In this document: positions 53,408-61,860 of the stretch, piece by piece
How the letters are laid out: every line of letters starts with the position of its first letter
How positions within the stretch are numbered: position 1 is the stretch's first letter
Made by a program: the position numbers and the translations under genes
NCBI RefSeq assembly: GCF_030504545.1
Contig: NZ_JAUKWP010000005.1
Location: 62,001 to 126,000 of the forward strand
Origin: Lactobacillus sp. YT155
GTDB taxonomy: Bacteria; Bacillota; Bacilli; Lactobacillales; Lactobacillaceae
DNA: 64,000 nucleotides
Direction: 5' to 3'
The notes under the pieces: model-generated
What the model was told of the DNA's origin: nothing
Seen by the model: the letters and a program-made list of their open reading frames with translations, nothing else
Database searches by the model: none

Positions 53408-54835
53408 ATGGTAAAACAATTAAGTGCCTGTACCACAATGTTGGTCGGCAAAAAAGCTTCGATGGATGGCTCAACAATGATTGCCAGAAATGATGACACA
53501 TTTTTCGCAGTTGCACCACATAATTTCGACTTTCATCCAGCTGAAACAGGAAAAAAGGGACGTGTAGTAAAATCTTGGCTTAACGGCTTTGAAGAAGAAA
53601 TTCCTGAAGATAATTATAGTTGGCAAGGTGTTCCTAATGTTGACTACAAAAATAAAGGTTATTATGACGAAAGTGGTATCAATGGTAAGAACGTTGCCAT
53701 GAGTGGTACCGAAAGTACTTATGGTAACGAACGGGCTCTAGCTTACGACCCTTTGGTAAAAGATGGACTAGATGAAGACTGTATCGTTCGTATGGTATTG
53801 CCTTTCATCGATTCAGCTCAAGCTGGTGTTCAACGCTTAGGTGAACTCATCAAAAAACATGGTTCACCTGCTGGAAACTCAGTATTGTTCTCTGACAAAG
53901 ATGATATCTGGTATATGGAAATCGTTACTGGACATCACTGGGTTGCTCAAAGAATTCCGGACGATAGCTACGCTATAACTGGAAACCGTGTTGCTATTAC
54001 ACAAGTTGACTTCAATGATCCTAAGAATTTCATGTGGTCTGAAGGCATTCAAGAATTTGTTGAACAATATCACTTGAACACCGATCAAACCGGTTTTAAC
54101 TTCCGTCACATCTTTGGAACAAGCAACTTAAAAGATCGTCATTACAACACACCTAGACAATGGTATGGTCAAAAACTATTTAATCCAGAATTAGATCAAG
54201 ATCCCGAAGATACTGAATTACCTTTCGTTATGAAAACTGACCACAAGTTCAGCGTTGATGATATCGAAGAATTCTTAGGTTCACATTATAATGAAACGGA
54301 ATTTGACCCATTGGGACATGGCTCAGAAGCTGACAAGAAGAGATATCGTCCAATTGGTTTGAATAGAACTCAAAATGCTCACGTACTACAAATCAGAAAC
54401 GATGTTCCCGAAGAATATGCTGCCATTATGTGGTTGTGTATCGGTTATCCAACTTTCACACCGTTCATTCCTTTCTATACTAATATGAATGATACCGAAG
54501 AAAGCTTTAAGAACTTAACTACTGAATTTGATATGAATAAAGCCTACTGGATGTACAAAGCATTAAGTGTACAAGTAGAATCAAACTACTCAGCTTACAT
54601 TCAAGACAACATTGACTACTTAATTTCATGTCGTCAAGAACTTCGTGCTAGCGTTGCCAAAACAGATTCTGAAGCTAAGAATTATTCAGGTGACGAGCTA
54701 ACTGAATTCTTAACCAAACAAAACCAAGCACTAGTTGCTTCAATGAGAACTAAGGCTATGAAATTCATGGATTCACTTTACGTTAAAGGTATCGGACTTT
54801 CTAAGTTAACCTTTAATATGGATGAAAACTTGTAA
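53408..54835 (+). CDS. pepD: C69 family dipeptidase PepD
   Basis: Start at ATG 53408 after GGAGG (spacing about 8); the much longer open frame to 53243 has no SD. The 475 residues begin MVKQLSACTTMLVGKKAS with nucleophile Cys8 and DGSTMIARNDD, then EIVTGHHWVAQRIPDDSYAI and NRTQNAHVLQIR, characteristic of lactobacillus PepD. Cytosolic dipeptidase with Ntn-hydrolase fold. Confidence 0.95.
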   Translation: MVKQLSACTTMLVGKKASMDGSTMIARNDDTFFAVAPHNFDFHPAETGKKGRVVKSWLNGFEEEIPEDNYSWQGVPNVDYKNKGYYDESGINGKNVAMSGTESTYGNERALAYDPLVKDGLDEDCIVRMVLPFIDSAQAGVQRLGELIKKHGSPAGNSVLFSDKDDIWYMEIVTGHHWVAQRIPDDSYAITGNRVAITQVDFNDPKNFMWSEGIQEFVEQYHLNTDQTGFNFRHIFGTSNLKDRHYNTPRQWYGQKLFNPELDQDPEDTELPFVMKTDHKFSVDDIEEFLGSHYNETEFDPLGHGSEADKKRYRPIGLNRTQNAHVLQIRNDVPEEYAAIMWLCIGYPTFTPFIPFYTNMNDTEESFKNLTTEFDMNKAYWMYKALSVQVESNYSAYIQDNIDYLISCRQELRASVAKTDSEAKNYSGDELTEFLTKQNQALVASMRTKAMKFMDSLYVKGIGLSKLTFNMDENL

Positions 54836-54843
54836 TACAAATG

Positions 54844-54871
54844 AAGACCTGCATTCTGCAGGTCTTTTTTT
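54844..54871 (+). terminator. Terminator of pepD
   Basis: AGACCTGCA/TGCAGGTCT stem with three-base loop and T8. Confidence 0.9.
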
Positions 54872-54890
54872 ATACTCAAATTTTGAGTAC

Positions 54891-54919
54891 AAAAAAACAA
54901 CTCCGATGGAGTTGTTTTT
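54891..54919 (-). terminator. Terminator of the NlpC/P60 gene
   Basis: ACAACTCC/GGAGTTGT stem with GAT loop and minus-strand T tract. A separate palindrome TACTCAAA/TTTGAGTA lies between it and the pepD terminator (54873-54889). Confidence 0.85.
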
Positions 54920-54938
54920 AATTTCATATTTATTATCT

Positions 54939-55964
54939 TTATGGACGTACAGCGAATTGTGGCATGTAGTATTGCATACTTCCAACTTTAACGTTTTGTC
55001 CTGGTTGTGGAGCATGGATGTATTGTCCACCACCGATGTAGATAGCTACGTGATATGAAGCACCACGTGAACCCCAGAATAGAAGGTCACCAGGTTGTAA
55101 TGCGTTCAATGAAACTGATCTACCAGCACTTTCTTGTGCTACTGTGTATCCACCAACACTTGAACCGTATGCGTAGTATACAAGACCTGAACAGTCGAAT
55201 GCGTTAGGACCTTTAGCACCCCATACATATGGTTTACCAATTTGAGCTCTAGCAATGCTGATAGCTTGTGCAGCACTACGACGGCCAGGTACTGATGAAC
55301 CATTTGAAGCACCTTGTGATGCGTTATTGTTTGATTGTGCAGGTGCTTGTGCTGCTGGACGTTGAGCAGCTGGTTGTTGTGTTTGAGTTTGTGCTGCTGG
55401 TTGTTGAGCAGCTGGTTGTTGTGTTTGAGTTTGTGTAGCAGCTTGTGCTGATGTTCCGTTTGTTGAAACAAACTCTGCAGAAACCCATCCACCGTCAACT
55501 TGGTACCATGTTGAACCGTTTACTGATTTTGTTGATTTAACAGCTTTTGATTGGCCGTTAAACATATATTTACCAGTAGCAACACCTGAGTTAGCGTCTG
55601 TCCAAATAGTGATAGCACCATTTGCATATTTACCAGTAACTGTTTGTGATGTTGCAGCTGTTGAAGCAGCAGGTGCTGCAGCTGAATTTGTTGAAACATA
55701 TTTAGCAGCAACCCAGCTATCGTTACCTAAGTTGTACCATTTTTCACCAAATACTTGTTTTTCAGCAGTAATGTTAACTTTTTGGTTTTGAGCTAAGTAT
55801 GACTTAACTTTTTGACCTTTGTCAGTGCTATTCCAAACTGTTGTAGCACCTTCTTTATAGCTAACAGTTCCTTGTGTTGCAGCTGATACTTCGTTAGCAG
55901 CAACTGATAACAAAGCTAAACCTGAAACACCAATGATACTTTTCTTTAAGATATTCTTTTTCAA
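54939..55964 (-). CDS. Secreted NlpC/P60 endopeptidase with two SH3-like repeats
   Basis: The 341 residues contain a signal peptide (about 1-28, cleavage near EVSAA), two SH3-like/GW-like repeats (about 30-92 and 108-170, each ending SWVAAKYVSTN or GWVSAEFVSTN), a Gln/Pro/Ala-rich linker and a C-terminal NlpC/P60 domain with catalytic Cys in AFDCSGLVYYAYG and His in ASYHVAIYIGGG. Cleaves gamma-D-Glu-diamino-acid bonds in peptidoglycan during growth. The start is TTG 55964, eight bases after AAGGGG. A WalR box lies upstream. Confidence 0.95.
   Translation of the reverse strand: MKKNILKKSIIGVSGLALLSVAANEVSAATQGTVSYKEGATTVWNSTDKGQKVKSYLAQNQKVNITAEKQVFGEKWYNLGNDSWVAAKYVSTNSAAAPAASTAATSQTVTGKYANGAITIWTDANSGVATGKYMFNGQSKAVKSTKSVNGSTWYQVDGGWVSAEFVSTNGTSAQAATQTQTQQPAAQQPAAQTQTQQPAAQRPAAQAPAQSNNNASQGASNGSSVPGRRSAAQAISIARAQIGKPYVWGAKGPNAFDCSGLVYYAYGSSVGGYTVAQESAGRSVSLNALQPGDLLFWGSRGASYHVAIYIGGGQYIHAPQPGQNVKVGSMQYYMPQFAVRP
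55351..55434 (-). repeat. 42-bp tandem duplication in the linker of the NlpC/P60 gene
   Basis: Two consecutive 42-bp units (55351-55392 and 55393-55434) differing by two bases, encoding the 14-residue unit TQTQQPAAQxPAAQ. In-frame, so linker length may vary between strains. Confidence 0.9.
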
Positions 55965-56073
55965 TATTCAATCCCCTTACAAAGAGTTTTTTATTTAAAT
56001 TATTTTATTAACCTACGCTGAATAGCATACCAATCACACTGCTCGAAAACCATTAATAAACAATTAATATAAC

Positions 56074-56090
56074 TTTACAATCATGTTACA
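56074..56090 (-). promoter_or_regulatory. WalR (YycF) box upstream of the NlpC/P60 gene
   Basis: Minus strand TGTAAC-ATGAT-TGTAAA matches the WalR consensus TGTWAH-N5-TGTWAH at every position. It lies about 110 bp before the start codon, implying a ~80-nt leader, and fits WalRK control of wall hydrolases. Confidence 0.75.
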
Positions 56091-56115
56091 GAGGCAAACC
56101 TTGATATATCAACGT

Positions 56116-56679
56116 TCAACGAGTTTCTTCAGTGATTATTTCTTCAACTTTGCTTAACATTTTATTAAAATTATTATTTTTCACTTCATATACTCGACCT
56201 TGCAAGTAATTTGGCACTTCTAAATCACGCTTTAATTCATCACTTTTTAGACGTTGTTCAATTTTCTGAGGGTCATCACCACGCTTAATTAACCGCTTTT
56301 TTAGTTCTTCAATTGAGTCGACCGCTAAATAAATGGCAATTACTTGATCTTTAAAGGTATCGAGATAAGTTTTTGCACCCTGAGTTTCCACAACAATTGA
56401 TACTATATCGTTATGTTCCCAAGCTTTTTCCAATCCTTCTTTTGAAGATCCGTAGCGATAGTTTCCATACTTAACGTTTTCAACTAAATGGTTCTTAAAA
56501 AAAGTCTCTTCGGTTTCAAAATAATAATCTTTTCCATCTTGCTCATAGCTTCGAGGCGGTCTAGTGGTATGAGTGATAATTGGTTTTATTCCTAAATCTT
56601 CAGCAAGTTTTTGAGCCAATGTTGATTTTCCAGAACCTGATGCTCCGGTAATAACAACAACTTTTTTCTTCGTCGACAT
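56116..56679 (-). CDS. Guanylate kinase-like protein
   Basis: The 187 residues show P-loop ITGASGSGKSTLAQKL, HTTRPPRSYEQDGKDYYF and an Arg-rich lid (KKRLIKRGDDPQKIEQRL), the guanylate kinase fold (GMP to GDP). The P-loop differs from housekeeping Gmk (SGPSGVGKGT), so this looks like an accessory copy and the main gmk may lie elsewhere. A 12-bp palindrome TTGATATATCAA follows the stop. Confidence 0.8.
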   Translation of the reverse strand: MSTKKKVVVITGASGSGKSTLAQKLAEDLGIKPIITHTTRPPRSYEQDGKDYYFETEETFFKNHLVENVKYGNYRYGSSKEGLEKAWEHNDIVSIVVETQGAKTYLDTFKDQVIAIYLAVDSIEELKKRLIKRGDDPQKIEQRLKSDELKRDLEVPNYLQGRVYEVKNNNFNKMLSKVEEIITEETR

Positions 56680-56731
56680 ACTTCATTCCTCGTTTGTAAT
56701 ATCTATTCATACTATCATTTTGAAGACAAAT

Positions 56732-56760
56732 AAAGAAGCTGATTTCTCAGCTTCTTTTTA
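56732..56760 (-). terminator. Terminator of the zinc-ribbon membrane protein gene
   Basis: AAGAAGCTGA/TCAGCTTCTT stem with loop TTTC; contains the stop codon at 56747. Confidence 0.85.
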
Positions 56761-57625
56761 CTTTTGATGAATAAACTGTCATTACAAATGTTGAAAGAAT
56801 TATTACAAAAAACATAATTCCTGGGGTCAATCCCAAACTAAAACCAAGTTGCCTTAATCTAGAAGTTTCATAATAAATAAAAATTAGTGAAGACGTGTAG
56901 ATAGCAAATAGTAAAAAGCTAAGTAACGTTCTCATAAAGCGTCCACCTAAGAAGGTTAGGGCAATTACTAAGATTGGTATTAAGATTAGAATGTAAAATC
57001 CAATTAGTAACAGTCCTTGTAAGTCAAATTGTAACCCCAAGGCATTAGTTAATTTCGCAGCTACTCCACCAAGATTTAAAGCATCGTACATTGTCATCGG
57101 TGTTGCCGTGTCAAAGTTGGTTGTTGATGCATCAATTCGGATAAAGTTTCCCACAAAACTTGCACCTAAAGTCACTAACGAACTAATCATTAAAACTACC
57201 ACATTGGATAATCTTAAAAATCTTGGTTTTCTAGCTACTTGTTGAACTTCGCCATTCTCATCAACGACAGTACTTTTTTTACCTGCACTGCTAATTCTAG
57301 TCTCTAGACTTTCTTTGCCACCATTAGTTGCACCCGCACGAAGATAGTACATCAATACAAATAACGCAAAAGCAATTCCGCCAACGACTAGTTTCCACCA
57401 ACTCAATAGTCCTACGATAATAATTCCTAAGAGTAATAACAGTGGATTATTCTTTGCATAGTTTGAATACACATTAATTGTTTGTTTTTGTGGTGAGGAT
57501 TCTTCTTGTCTTCTTCTAGTTCTAGATTGTTGTTGATCAGCGGGTTCGTTATATATTTTGAACCCACAGTTTGGACAAAATTTTTGTCCCGGTTCAATCG
57601 GTTGTTGACAATTTGGGCAAACCAT
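56747..57625 (-). CDS. Zinc-ribbon membrane protein, hypothetical
   Basis: The 292 residues begin with a zinc ribbon (VCPNCQQPIEPGQKFCPNCG, four Cys), a basic Gln/Arg-rich linker and five to six TM segments (about 60-95, 140-160, 200-222, 228-250, 265-285). This matches the general zinc-ribbon plus membrane-domain architecture common in lactobacilli, without assigned role. SD AAAGGAG precedes the ATG. Confidence 0.75.
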   Translation of the reverse strand: MVCPNCQQPIEPGQKFCPNCGFKIYNEPADQQQSRTRRRQEESSPQKQTINVYSNYAKNNPLLLLLGIIIVGLLSWWKLVVGGIAFALFVLMYYLRAGATNGGKESLETRISSAGKKSTVVDENGEVQQVARKPRFLRLSNVVVLMISSLVTLGASFVGNFIRIDASTTNFDTATPMTMYDALNLGGVAAKLTNALGLQFDLQGLLLIGFYILILIPILVIALTFLGGRFMRTLLSFLLFAIYTSSLIFIYYETSRLRQLGFSLGLTPGIMFFVIILSTFVMTVYSSKVKRS

Positions 57626-57770
57626 TTACATACTCCTTTTGCTTCCATTGTTTCTATATATTATAGTTAATTTTTGTTAAATTGGTGAGAAACTTAATAA
57701 ATTGTAAATATCTTAAATATATAGTAGTATTATCGTTATTATTTCACTCAAGAAATAGGAGTTGTTGAAG

Positions 57771-57980
57771 ATGAAAATTGAAGATTTAAAAGTTGGCGAT
57801 TTCGTTGAAGGAAAAGTCGAAGAAGATATGGAAAAATCTTTCATGGGCAAAATCGAAAAGGTTTATGAAAATTCTGCTTTACTAGAAATTGTCAGTAACG
57901 ATCCCGATGATGATCCTAACGTGGCTGAATTAAACCACAAAATCATCGTCAATATTAACAATATGAAAATTGCCAAATAA
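57771..57980 (+). CDS. DUF2187-like small protein (YkvS-type)
   Basis: Start at ATG 57771, nine bases after AGGAG. The 69-residue acidic protein, MKIEDLKVGDFVEGKVEEDM then FMGKIEKVYENSALLEI, has the KOW/SH3-like barrel pattern of the DUF2187 family. Function unknown. Followed at once by a terminator. Confidence 0.7.
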   Translation: MKIEDLKVGDFVEGKVEEDMEKSFMGKIEKVYENSALLEIVSNDPDDDPNVAELNHKIIVNINNMKIAK

Positions 57981-58005
57981 AAAAGACTCGTTTGAGTCTT
58001 TTTTA
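57978..58005. terminator. Bidirectional terminator
   Basis: AAAGACTC/GAGTCTTT stem with loop GTTT; closes the DUF2187-like gene and the gene at 58003. Confidence 0.85.
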
Positions 58006-58623
58006 TTTTTCTTTCACGAAATTACTTGCTGGAATTTTAATCACCCAATATTCATTGGCTTTTTTTCCAGCATGCATTCCTAACCCGTTCAAGAAATTAT
58101 TCTTATATGTACCCTTCATCTTTGCCACAAAAGCACCTTGGTTATCTTTGTTGGCTTTTAGCAAGGCTTTTTTATCCCAAGGGTAATTATTAATAGTAGT
58201 TTTTAAATCTTTTTCATCATCAATAACTACAGCATTTTTACTACTTACTTTATATTTAGCATTTGTCTGCCAGAAAGTATATTCATCAAATGATGCTTTA
58301 TCAAAAGCTTTCTTTTGAACAAAATAACCGGTGTATCCATTAGTTTGAACAACTAACGGTTTGTAACTATATGAAATCTCTACTCGTTGACTATCATTTA
58401 CATCAACTCGATTAAAGAATGTCACTGTTACCATAAAGATAAAACCAGCTAGCAAAACCGCAATTTCGGCAATATCAATTATTGCACCACTCCAAGAAAA
58501 CTTCTTCTTGTCGACGACAATCATTTTCAAGTGACGTTTTCTAACGTTTTGTACAATAAAGACAAACCAGCCGATTAAAATAATCCATGCAATTATTCCG
58601 ATAACGTTCCAAATTGATCCCAT
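58003..58623 (-). CDS. Membrane protein, lactobacillus-type hypothetical (LVIS_2131-like)
   Basis: A 206-residue protein with two N-terminal TM segments (about 7-27, 47-70) and an extracytoplasmic C-terminal domain (NGYTGYFVQKKAFDKASFDE, NNFLNGLGMHAGKKANEYW). It resembles a lactobacillus family that I recall as LVIS_2131, by memory only. SD AAGGAG precedes the ATG. Confidence 0.55.
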   Translation of the reverse strand: MGSIWNVIGIIAWIILIGWFVFIVQNVRKRHLKMIVVDKKKFSWSGAIIDIAEIAVLLAGFIFMVTVTFFNRVDVNDSQRVEISYSYKPLVVQTNGYTGYFVQKKAFDKASFDEYTFWQTNAKYKVSSKNAVVIDDEKDLKTTINNYPWDKKALLKANKDNQGAFVAKMKGTYKNNFLNGLGMHAGKKANEYWVIKIPASNFVKEK

Positions 58624-58765
58624 AATTAACTCCTTGTAAAACTTATTTTAAATTTTAACATATCTCTTCCTAAATTCATCCGATATGTCTCTTCTTTTTG
58701 ACTATTTTTATGAAAGTTTTTTTAACAATTTAAACAAATTCTCTAGTATCAATCGTTTTTTACAA

Positions 58766-58781
58766 CCACTATATCTTGTGT
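58766..58781 (+). promoter_or_regulatory. NrdR box 1 upstream of nrdH
   Basis: CCACTATATCTTGTGT fits the NrdR consensus ACACWATATNTTGTGT at 15 of 16 positions. It is 118 bp from box 2. The rest of the 350-bp gap 58624-58973 is A/T-rich; apart from the boxes and promoter I see nothing in it. Confidence 0.6.
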
Positions 58782-58883
58782 TTCAACACCTTCCTAACAG
58801 TTAAAGAATTCTTAATATTTTGATTAAACCTTACAGCCACTAAGTCCGAACAATCCCTTATGATGTATTTACAAAAAAAAGTA

Positions 58884-58899
58884 ACACAATATATTGTGT
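58884..58899 (+). promoter_or_regulatory. NrdR box 2, perfect palindrome at the nrd promoter
   Basis: ACACAATATATTGTGT, a perfect 16-bp palindrome, five bases upstream of the -35. NrdR bound here would repress nrdHIEF when dATP is high. Confidence 0.88.
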
Positions 58900-58903
58900 T
58901 TTT

Positions 58904-58932
58904 TTGCTAAAGCCGTATACTAGTCATATAAA
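58904..58932 (+). promoter_or_regulatory. nrdHIEF promoter
   Basis: -35 TTGCTA (58904-58909), 17-bp spacer, -10 TATAAA (58927-58932), about 42 bp before the nrdH ATG. Confidence 0.75.
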
Positions 58933-58973
58933 TTAATTAAAAAAATTACAAACGAATTTGGGAAGAAAAGATT

Positions 58974-59204
58974 ATGGATAATATAGTTGTATATAGTAAA
59001 AATAATTGCATGCAATGCAAAATGACAAAAAGATATTTATCAGAACACAATGTGAACTTTCAAGAAATCAATGTCAGCAACGAACCTGAATATATTGATT
59101 ATCTAAAAGGACTAGGTTATCAAAGCGTACCCGTCGTTATGCAAAATGATAACAATCCAATTGTTGGATTCCGTCCAGATGCTTTGAAGGGTCTCGTTGA
59201 TTAA
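58974..59204 (+). CDS. nrdH: NrdH glutaredoxin-like redoxin
   Basis: The 76-residue redoxin reduces the NrdE active-site disulfide. It has CMQC, the NrdH form of the CxxC motif, and SVPVVMQNDNNPIVGFRPD with the NrdH-type WSGFRP-like region. First gene of the class Ib operon; nrdI starts two bases after its stop. Confidence 0.95.
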   Translation: MDNIVVYSKNNCMQCKMTKRYLSEHNVNFQEINVSNEPEYIDYLKGLGYQSVPVVMQNDNNPIVGFRPDALKGLVD

Positions 59205-59206
59205 GT

Positions 59207-59581
59207 ATGCCTAATATTGCTTACTACACAGTAACCGGACAAACCAGAAGGTTTATTAAAAAAACCGGTTTAGAAGCATATGAAATAAATGACGCCGATC
59301 CTTTCTACGAAATGGGTCGGCCTTTTATTTTGGTTGTTCCATCATATGACGACGATATGATGGACCCTGTAATTGATTTTCTTGGATACAAATCTAATCG
59401 TAAAAACATTGTGGGAGTTGTCGGTAGCGGAAATCGTAACTTTAATGAACTATTCAATCACACAGGTAAAGACATTGCCAAAGGTCTAAACATCCCTGTT
59501 CTATATGAATATGAATTTAATGGTACTGACCGAGATGTTGAAGAATTTAAGAAGGTAGTGAATACAATTGGGATTAAATAG
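59207..59581 (+). CDS. nrdI: NrdI flavodoxin-like protein
   Basis: A 124-residue flavodoxin-fold protein that supplies oxidant for assembling the Mn(III)2-tyrosyl radical of NrdF. TVTGQTRRFIKKTGL, VPSYDDDMMDPVIDFL and VVGSGNRNFNELF are the NrdI FMN loops. It overlaps nrdE by 14 bp. Confidence 0.94.
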   Translation: MPNIAYYTVTGQTRRFIKKTGLEAYEINDADPFYEMGRPFILVVPSYDDDMMDPVIDFLGYKSNRKNIVGVVGSGNRNFNELFNHTGKDIAKGLNIPVLYEYEFNGTDRDVEEFKKVVNTIGIK

Positions 59582-61733
59582 TTTAGACGTAAAAGACGTT
59601 ACATATTTTGAGTTAAATAATGAAATCAACCGTCCTGTTGACGGAAAAATTCCTTTGAATAAGGATAAAGAAGCTATTGATGCTTTCTTTAAAGAAAACG
59701 TTGAGCCAAATACCAAAAAATTTGACTCATTTTCTGATCACATCAAGTACTTGATTGATAATGATTATATTGAAGAAGAAGTTGTGAATGAATATCAACT
59801 TTCTTTCATTGAGGATTTGTACAATCACCTCAAAGATCAACACTTCCAATTTCAATCATTTATGGCCGCATACAAACTTTATAATCAATATATTCTCAAG
59901 ACTAACGACCGTGAATATTATCTAGAAGATTATGAAATGCGTATTCTATTTAATGCGCTTATGTACGCTAAAGGTGATGAAACTCAAGCTAAAATCATCG
60001 CCGAAGAAATGATTTCTCAACGCTATCAACCAGCAACTCCAACATTTTTGAATGCTGGTCGTAAACGTCGTGGAGAGTTTGTTTCTTGTTTCTTAATTCA
60101 AATCACCGATGATATGAACAGTATTGGTCGTGCAATCAACTCTGCACTTCAACTATCACGTATCGGTGGTGGTGTCGGTATTACCCTATCTAACTTGCGT
60201 GAAGCTGGTTCTCCTATTAAAGGAATTAAAGGTGCTTCTAGTGGTGTAATCCCAGTTATGAAGTTACTTGAAGACAGTTTTAGTTACAGTAACCAACTTG
60301 GTCAAAGACAAGGTGCTGGTGCCGTTTATTTGAACGTTTTCCATCCGGATATTATTCAATTCTTGTCAGCCAAGAAAGAAAATGCCGACGAAAAAATCCG
60401 TGTTAAGACACTTTCATTAGGTGTTATCGTACCTGATAAGTACTATGAATTAATCCGTGAAGATAAAGACATGTACTTATTCAGTCCATACGATGTTGAG
60501 AGAATCTACGGAACTCCTTTCTCATACGTTGATATTACTGAAGAATATGACAAAATGGTTGCTAACAACGATATCAAGAAATATAAGATTCGTGCTCGCG
60601 ATCTTGAAAACGAAATCAGTAAGCTCCAACAAGAATCAGGTTATCCATATATTCTGAATATTGATACCGTTAACCGTGCTAACCCAGTTGATGGAAAAAT
60701 CATCATGAGTAACTTGTGTTCTGAAATTCAACAAGTTCAAATTCCATCATTCCTAAATGATGCTCAAGAATATGAACAACTAGGAACTGACGTTAGTTGT
60801 AACCTAGGGTCAACCAATATCTTGAATATGATGGAAAGTCCTGATTTTGGTAAATCAGTAGCTGCAATGACTCGTGCTTTAACTTATGTTTCTGATGCTT
60901 CAAACATCGAAGCTGTACCTTCAATTAGATACGGTAACGAATTAAGTCATTCAATTGGTCTTGGTGCTATGGGTCTTCATACTTACCTTGCTAAACACCA
61001 TATCGAATACGGTTCAGAAGAAGCAATTGAGTTTATCGGAACTTACTTCCTACTACTTAACTACTGGACATTAGTTGAAAGTAACAACATTGCTCGCACA
61101 CGTGGCGAATCATTCCATAATTTTGAGAAATCAAAATACGCTGATGGAACTTACTTTGACACTTATACTTCAAATGACTTTGCTCCAAAGACAAAACGTG
61201 TACAAGAATTGTTTGATGGAATCTTCATCCCTACTCCTAGTGATTGGGAAGAATTGAAGCAAAAAGTTCAAAAAGATGGACTATATAACCAAAACCGTTT
61301 AGCTGTAGCTCCTACTGGTTCAATTTCTTACATCAATAATACCAGTGCTAGTCTACAACCTATCACTCGTTTAGTTGAAGAAAGACAAGAAAAGAAAAAC
61401 GGTAAATTATATTTCCCAGCTCCATTCTTAGATAACGAAACCATCAAGTACTACAAATCTGCTTATGATACTGACATGCGTAAAGTTATTGATATTTACG
61501 CCGCAGCACAACAACATATTGATCAAGGAATGAGTTTGACACTCTTCATCAGATCAACAATTCCAGAAGGAATTTACGACTGGAAGACTGACGAAAAACA
61601 ATCAACTCGTGACCTAAATATTCTTAGAAACTATGCCTTCTACAAAGGTATCAAATCACTATATTACGTCCGTACATTTACAGATGATGATAATGAAGTT
61701 GGAAGTAACGACTGCGAAAGCTGTATTATATAA
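59568..61733 (+). CDS. nrdE: Class Ib ribonucleotide reductase alpha subunit
   Basis: The 721-residue catalytic subunit reduces NDPs to dNDPs. It has GEFVSCFLIQ and DVSCNLGSTNILNM (active-site cysteines), RLAVAPTGSISYINNTSASL and the C-terminal redox pair in DCESCII. N-terminal ATP cone is absent, as in class Ib. Start TTG 59568, about twelve bases after AAGG, inside the end of nrdI. The stop codon directly precedes structured element copy A. Confidence 0.97.
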   Translation: MGLNSLDVKDVTYFELNNEINRPVDGKIPLNKDKEAIDAFFKENVEPNTKKFDSFSDHIKYLIDNDYIEEEVVNEYQLSFIEDLYNHLKDQHFQFQSFMAAYKLYNQYILKTNDREYYLEDYEMRILFNALMYAKGDETQAKIIAEEMISQRYQPATPTFLNAGRKRRGEFVSCFLIQITDDMNSIGRAINSALQLSRIGGGVGITLSNLREAGSPIKGIKGASSGVIPVMKLLEDSFSYSNQLGQRQGAGAVYLNVFHPDIIQFLSAKKENADEKIRVKTLSLGVIVPDKYYELIREDKDMYLFSPYDVERIYGTPFSYVDITEEYDKMVANNDIKKYKIRARDLENEISKLQQESGYPYILNIDTVNRANPVDGKIIMSNLCSEIQQVQIPSFLNDAQEYEQLGTDVSCNLGSTNILNMMESPDFGKSVAAMTRALTYVSDASNIEAVPSIRYGNELSHSIGLGAMGLHTYLAKHHIEYGSEEAIEFIGTYFLLLNYWTLVESNNIARTRGESFHNFEKSKYADGTYFDTYTSNDFAPKTKRVQELFDGIFIPTPSDWEELKQKVQKDGLYNQNRLAVAPTGSISYINNTSASLQPITRLVEERQEKKNGKLYFPAPFLDNETIKYYKSAYDTDMRKVIDIYAAAQQHIDQGMSLTLFIRSTIPEGIYDWKTDEKQSTRDLNILRNYAFYKGIKSLYYVRTFTDDDNEVGSNDCESCII

Positions 61734-61736
61734 AAA

Positions 61737-61857
61737 AGAGCGTGACAAGAAGTGTTTAAAGATTGAGCATTAACGAAATTTAATTAAATTACTTCGTAAG
61801 AAGTGGTTTGATTAAATAAATTAGGTGAAATCTTTGCTTCTTGGAACGCGTTTAAAA
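61737..61857 (+). repeat. Structured element copy A between nrdE and nrdF
   Basis: Starts AGAGCGTGACAAG, ends GGAACGCGTTTAAAA. Nested pairing: GCGT 61740-61743/ACGC 61846-61849; tandem GA/GA; CAAGAAG 61746-61752/CTTCTTG 61837-61843; AAAGATT 61758-61764/AATCTTT 61829-61835; an 18-bp arm 61778-61795/61800-61817 (three to four G-U) closed by GTAA. No ORF with an SD in it. Confidence 0.8.
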
Positions 61858-61860
61858 ATG

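Noticed and set aside
55340-55440. CRISPR-like repeat
   Set aside because: It is an in-frame tandem duplication in a Gln/Pro-rich linker, without spacers.
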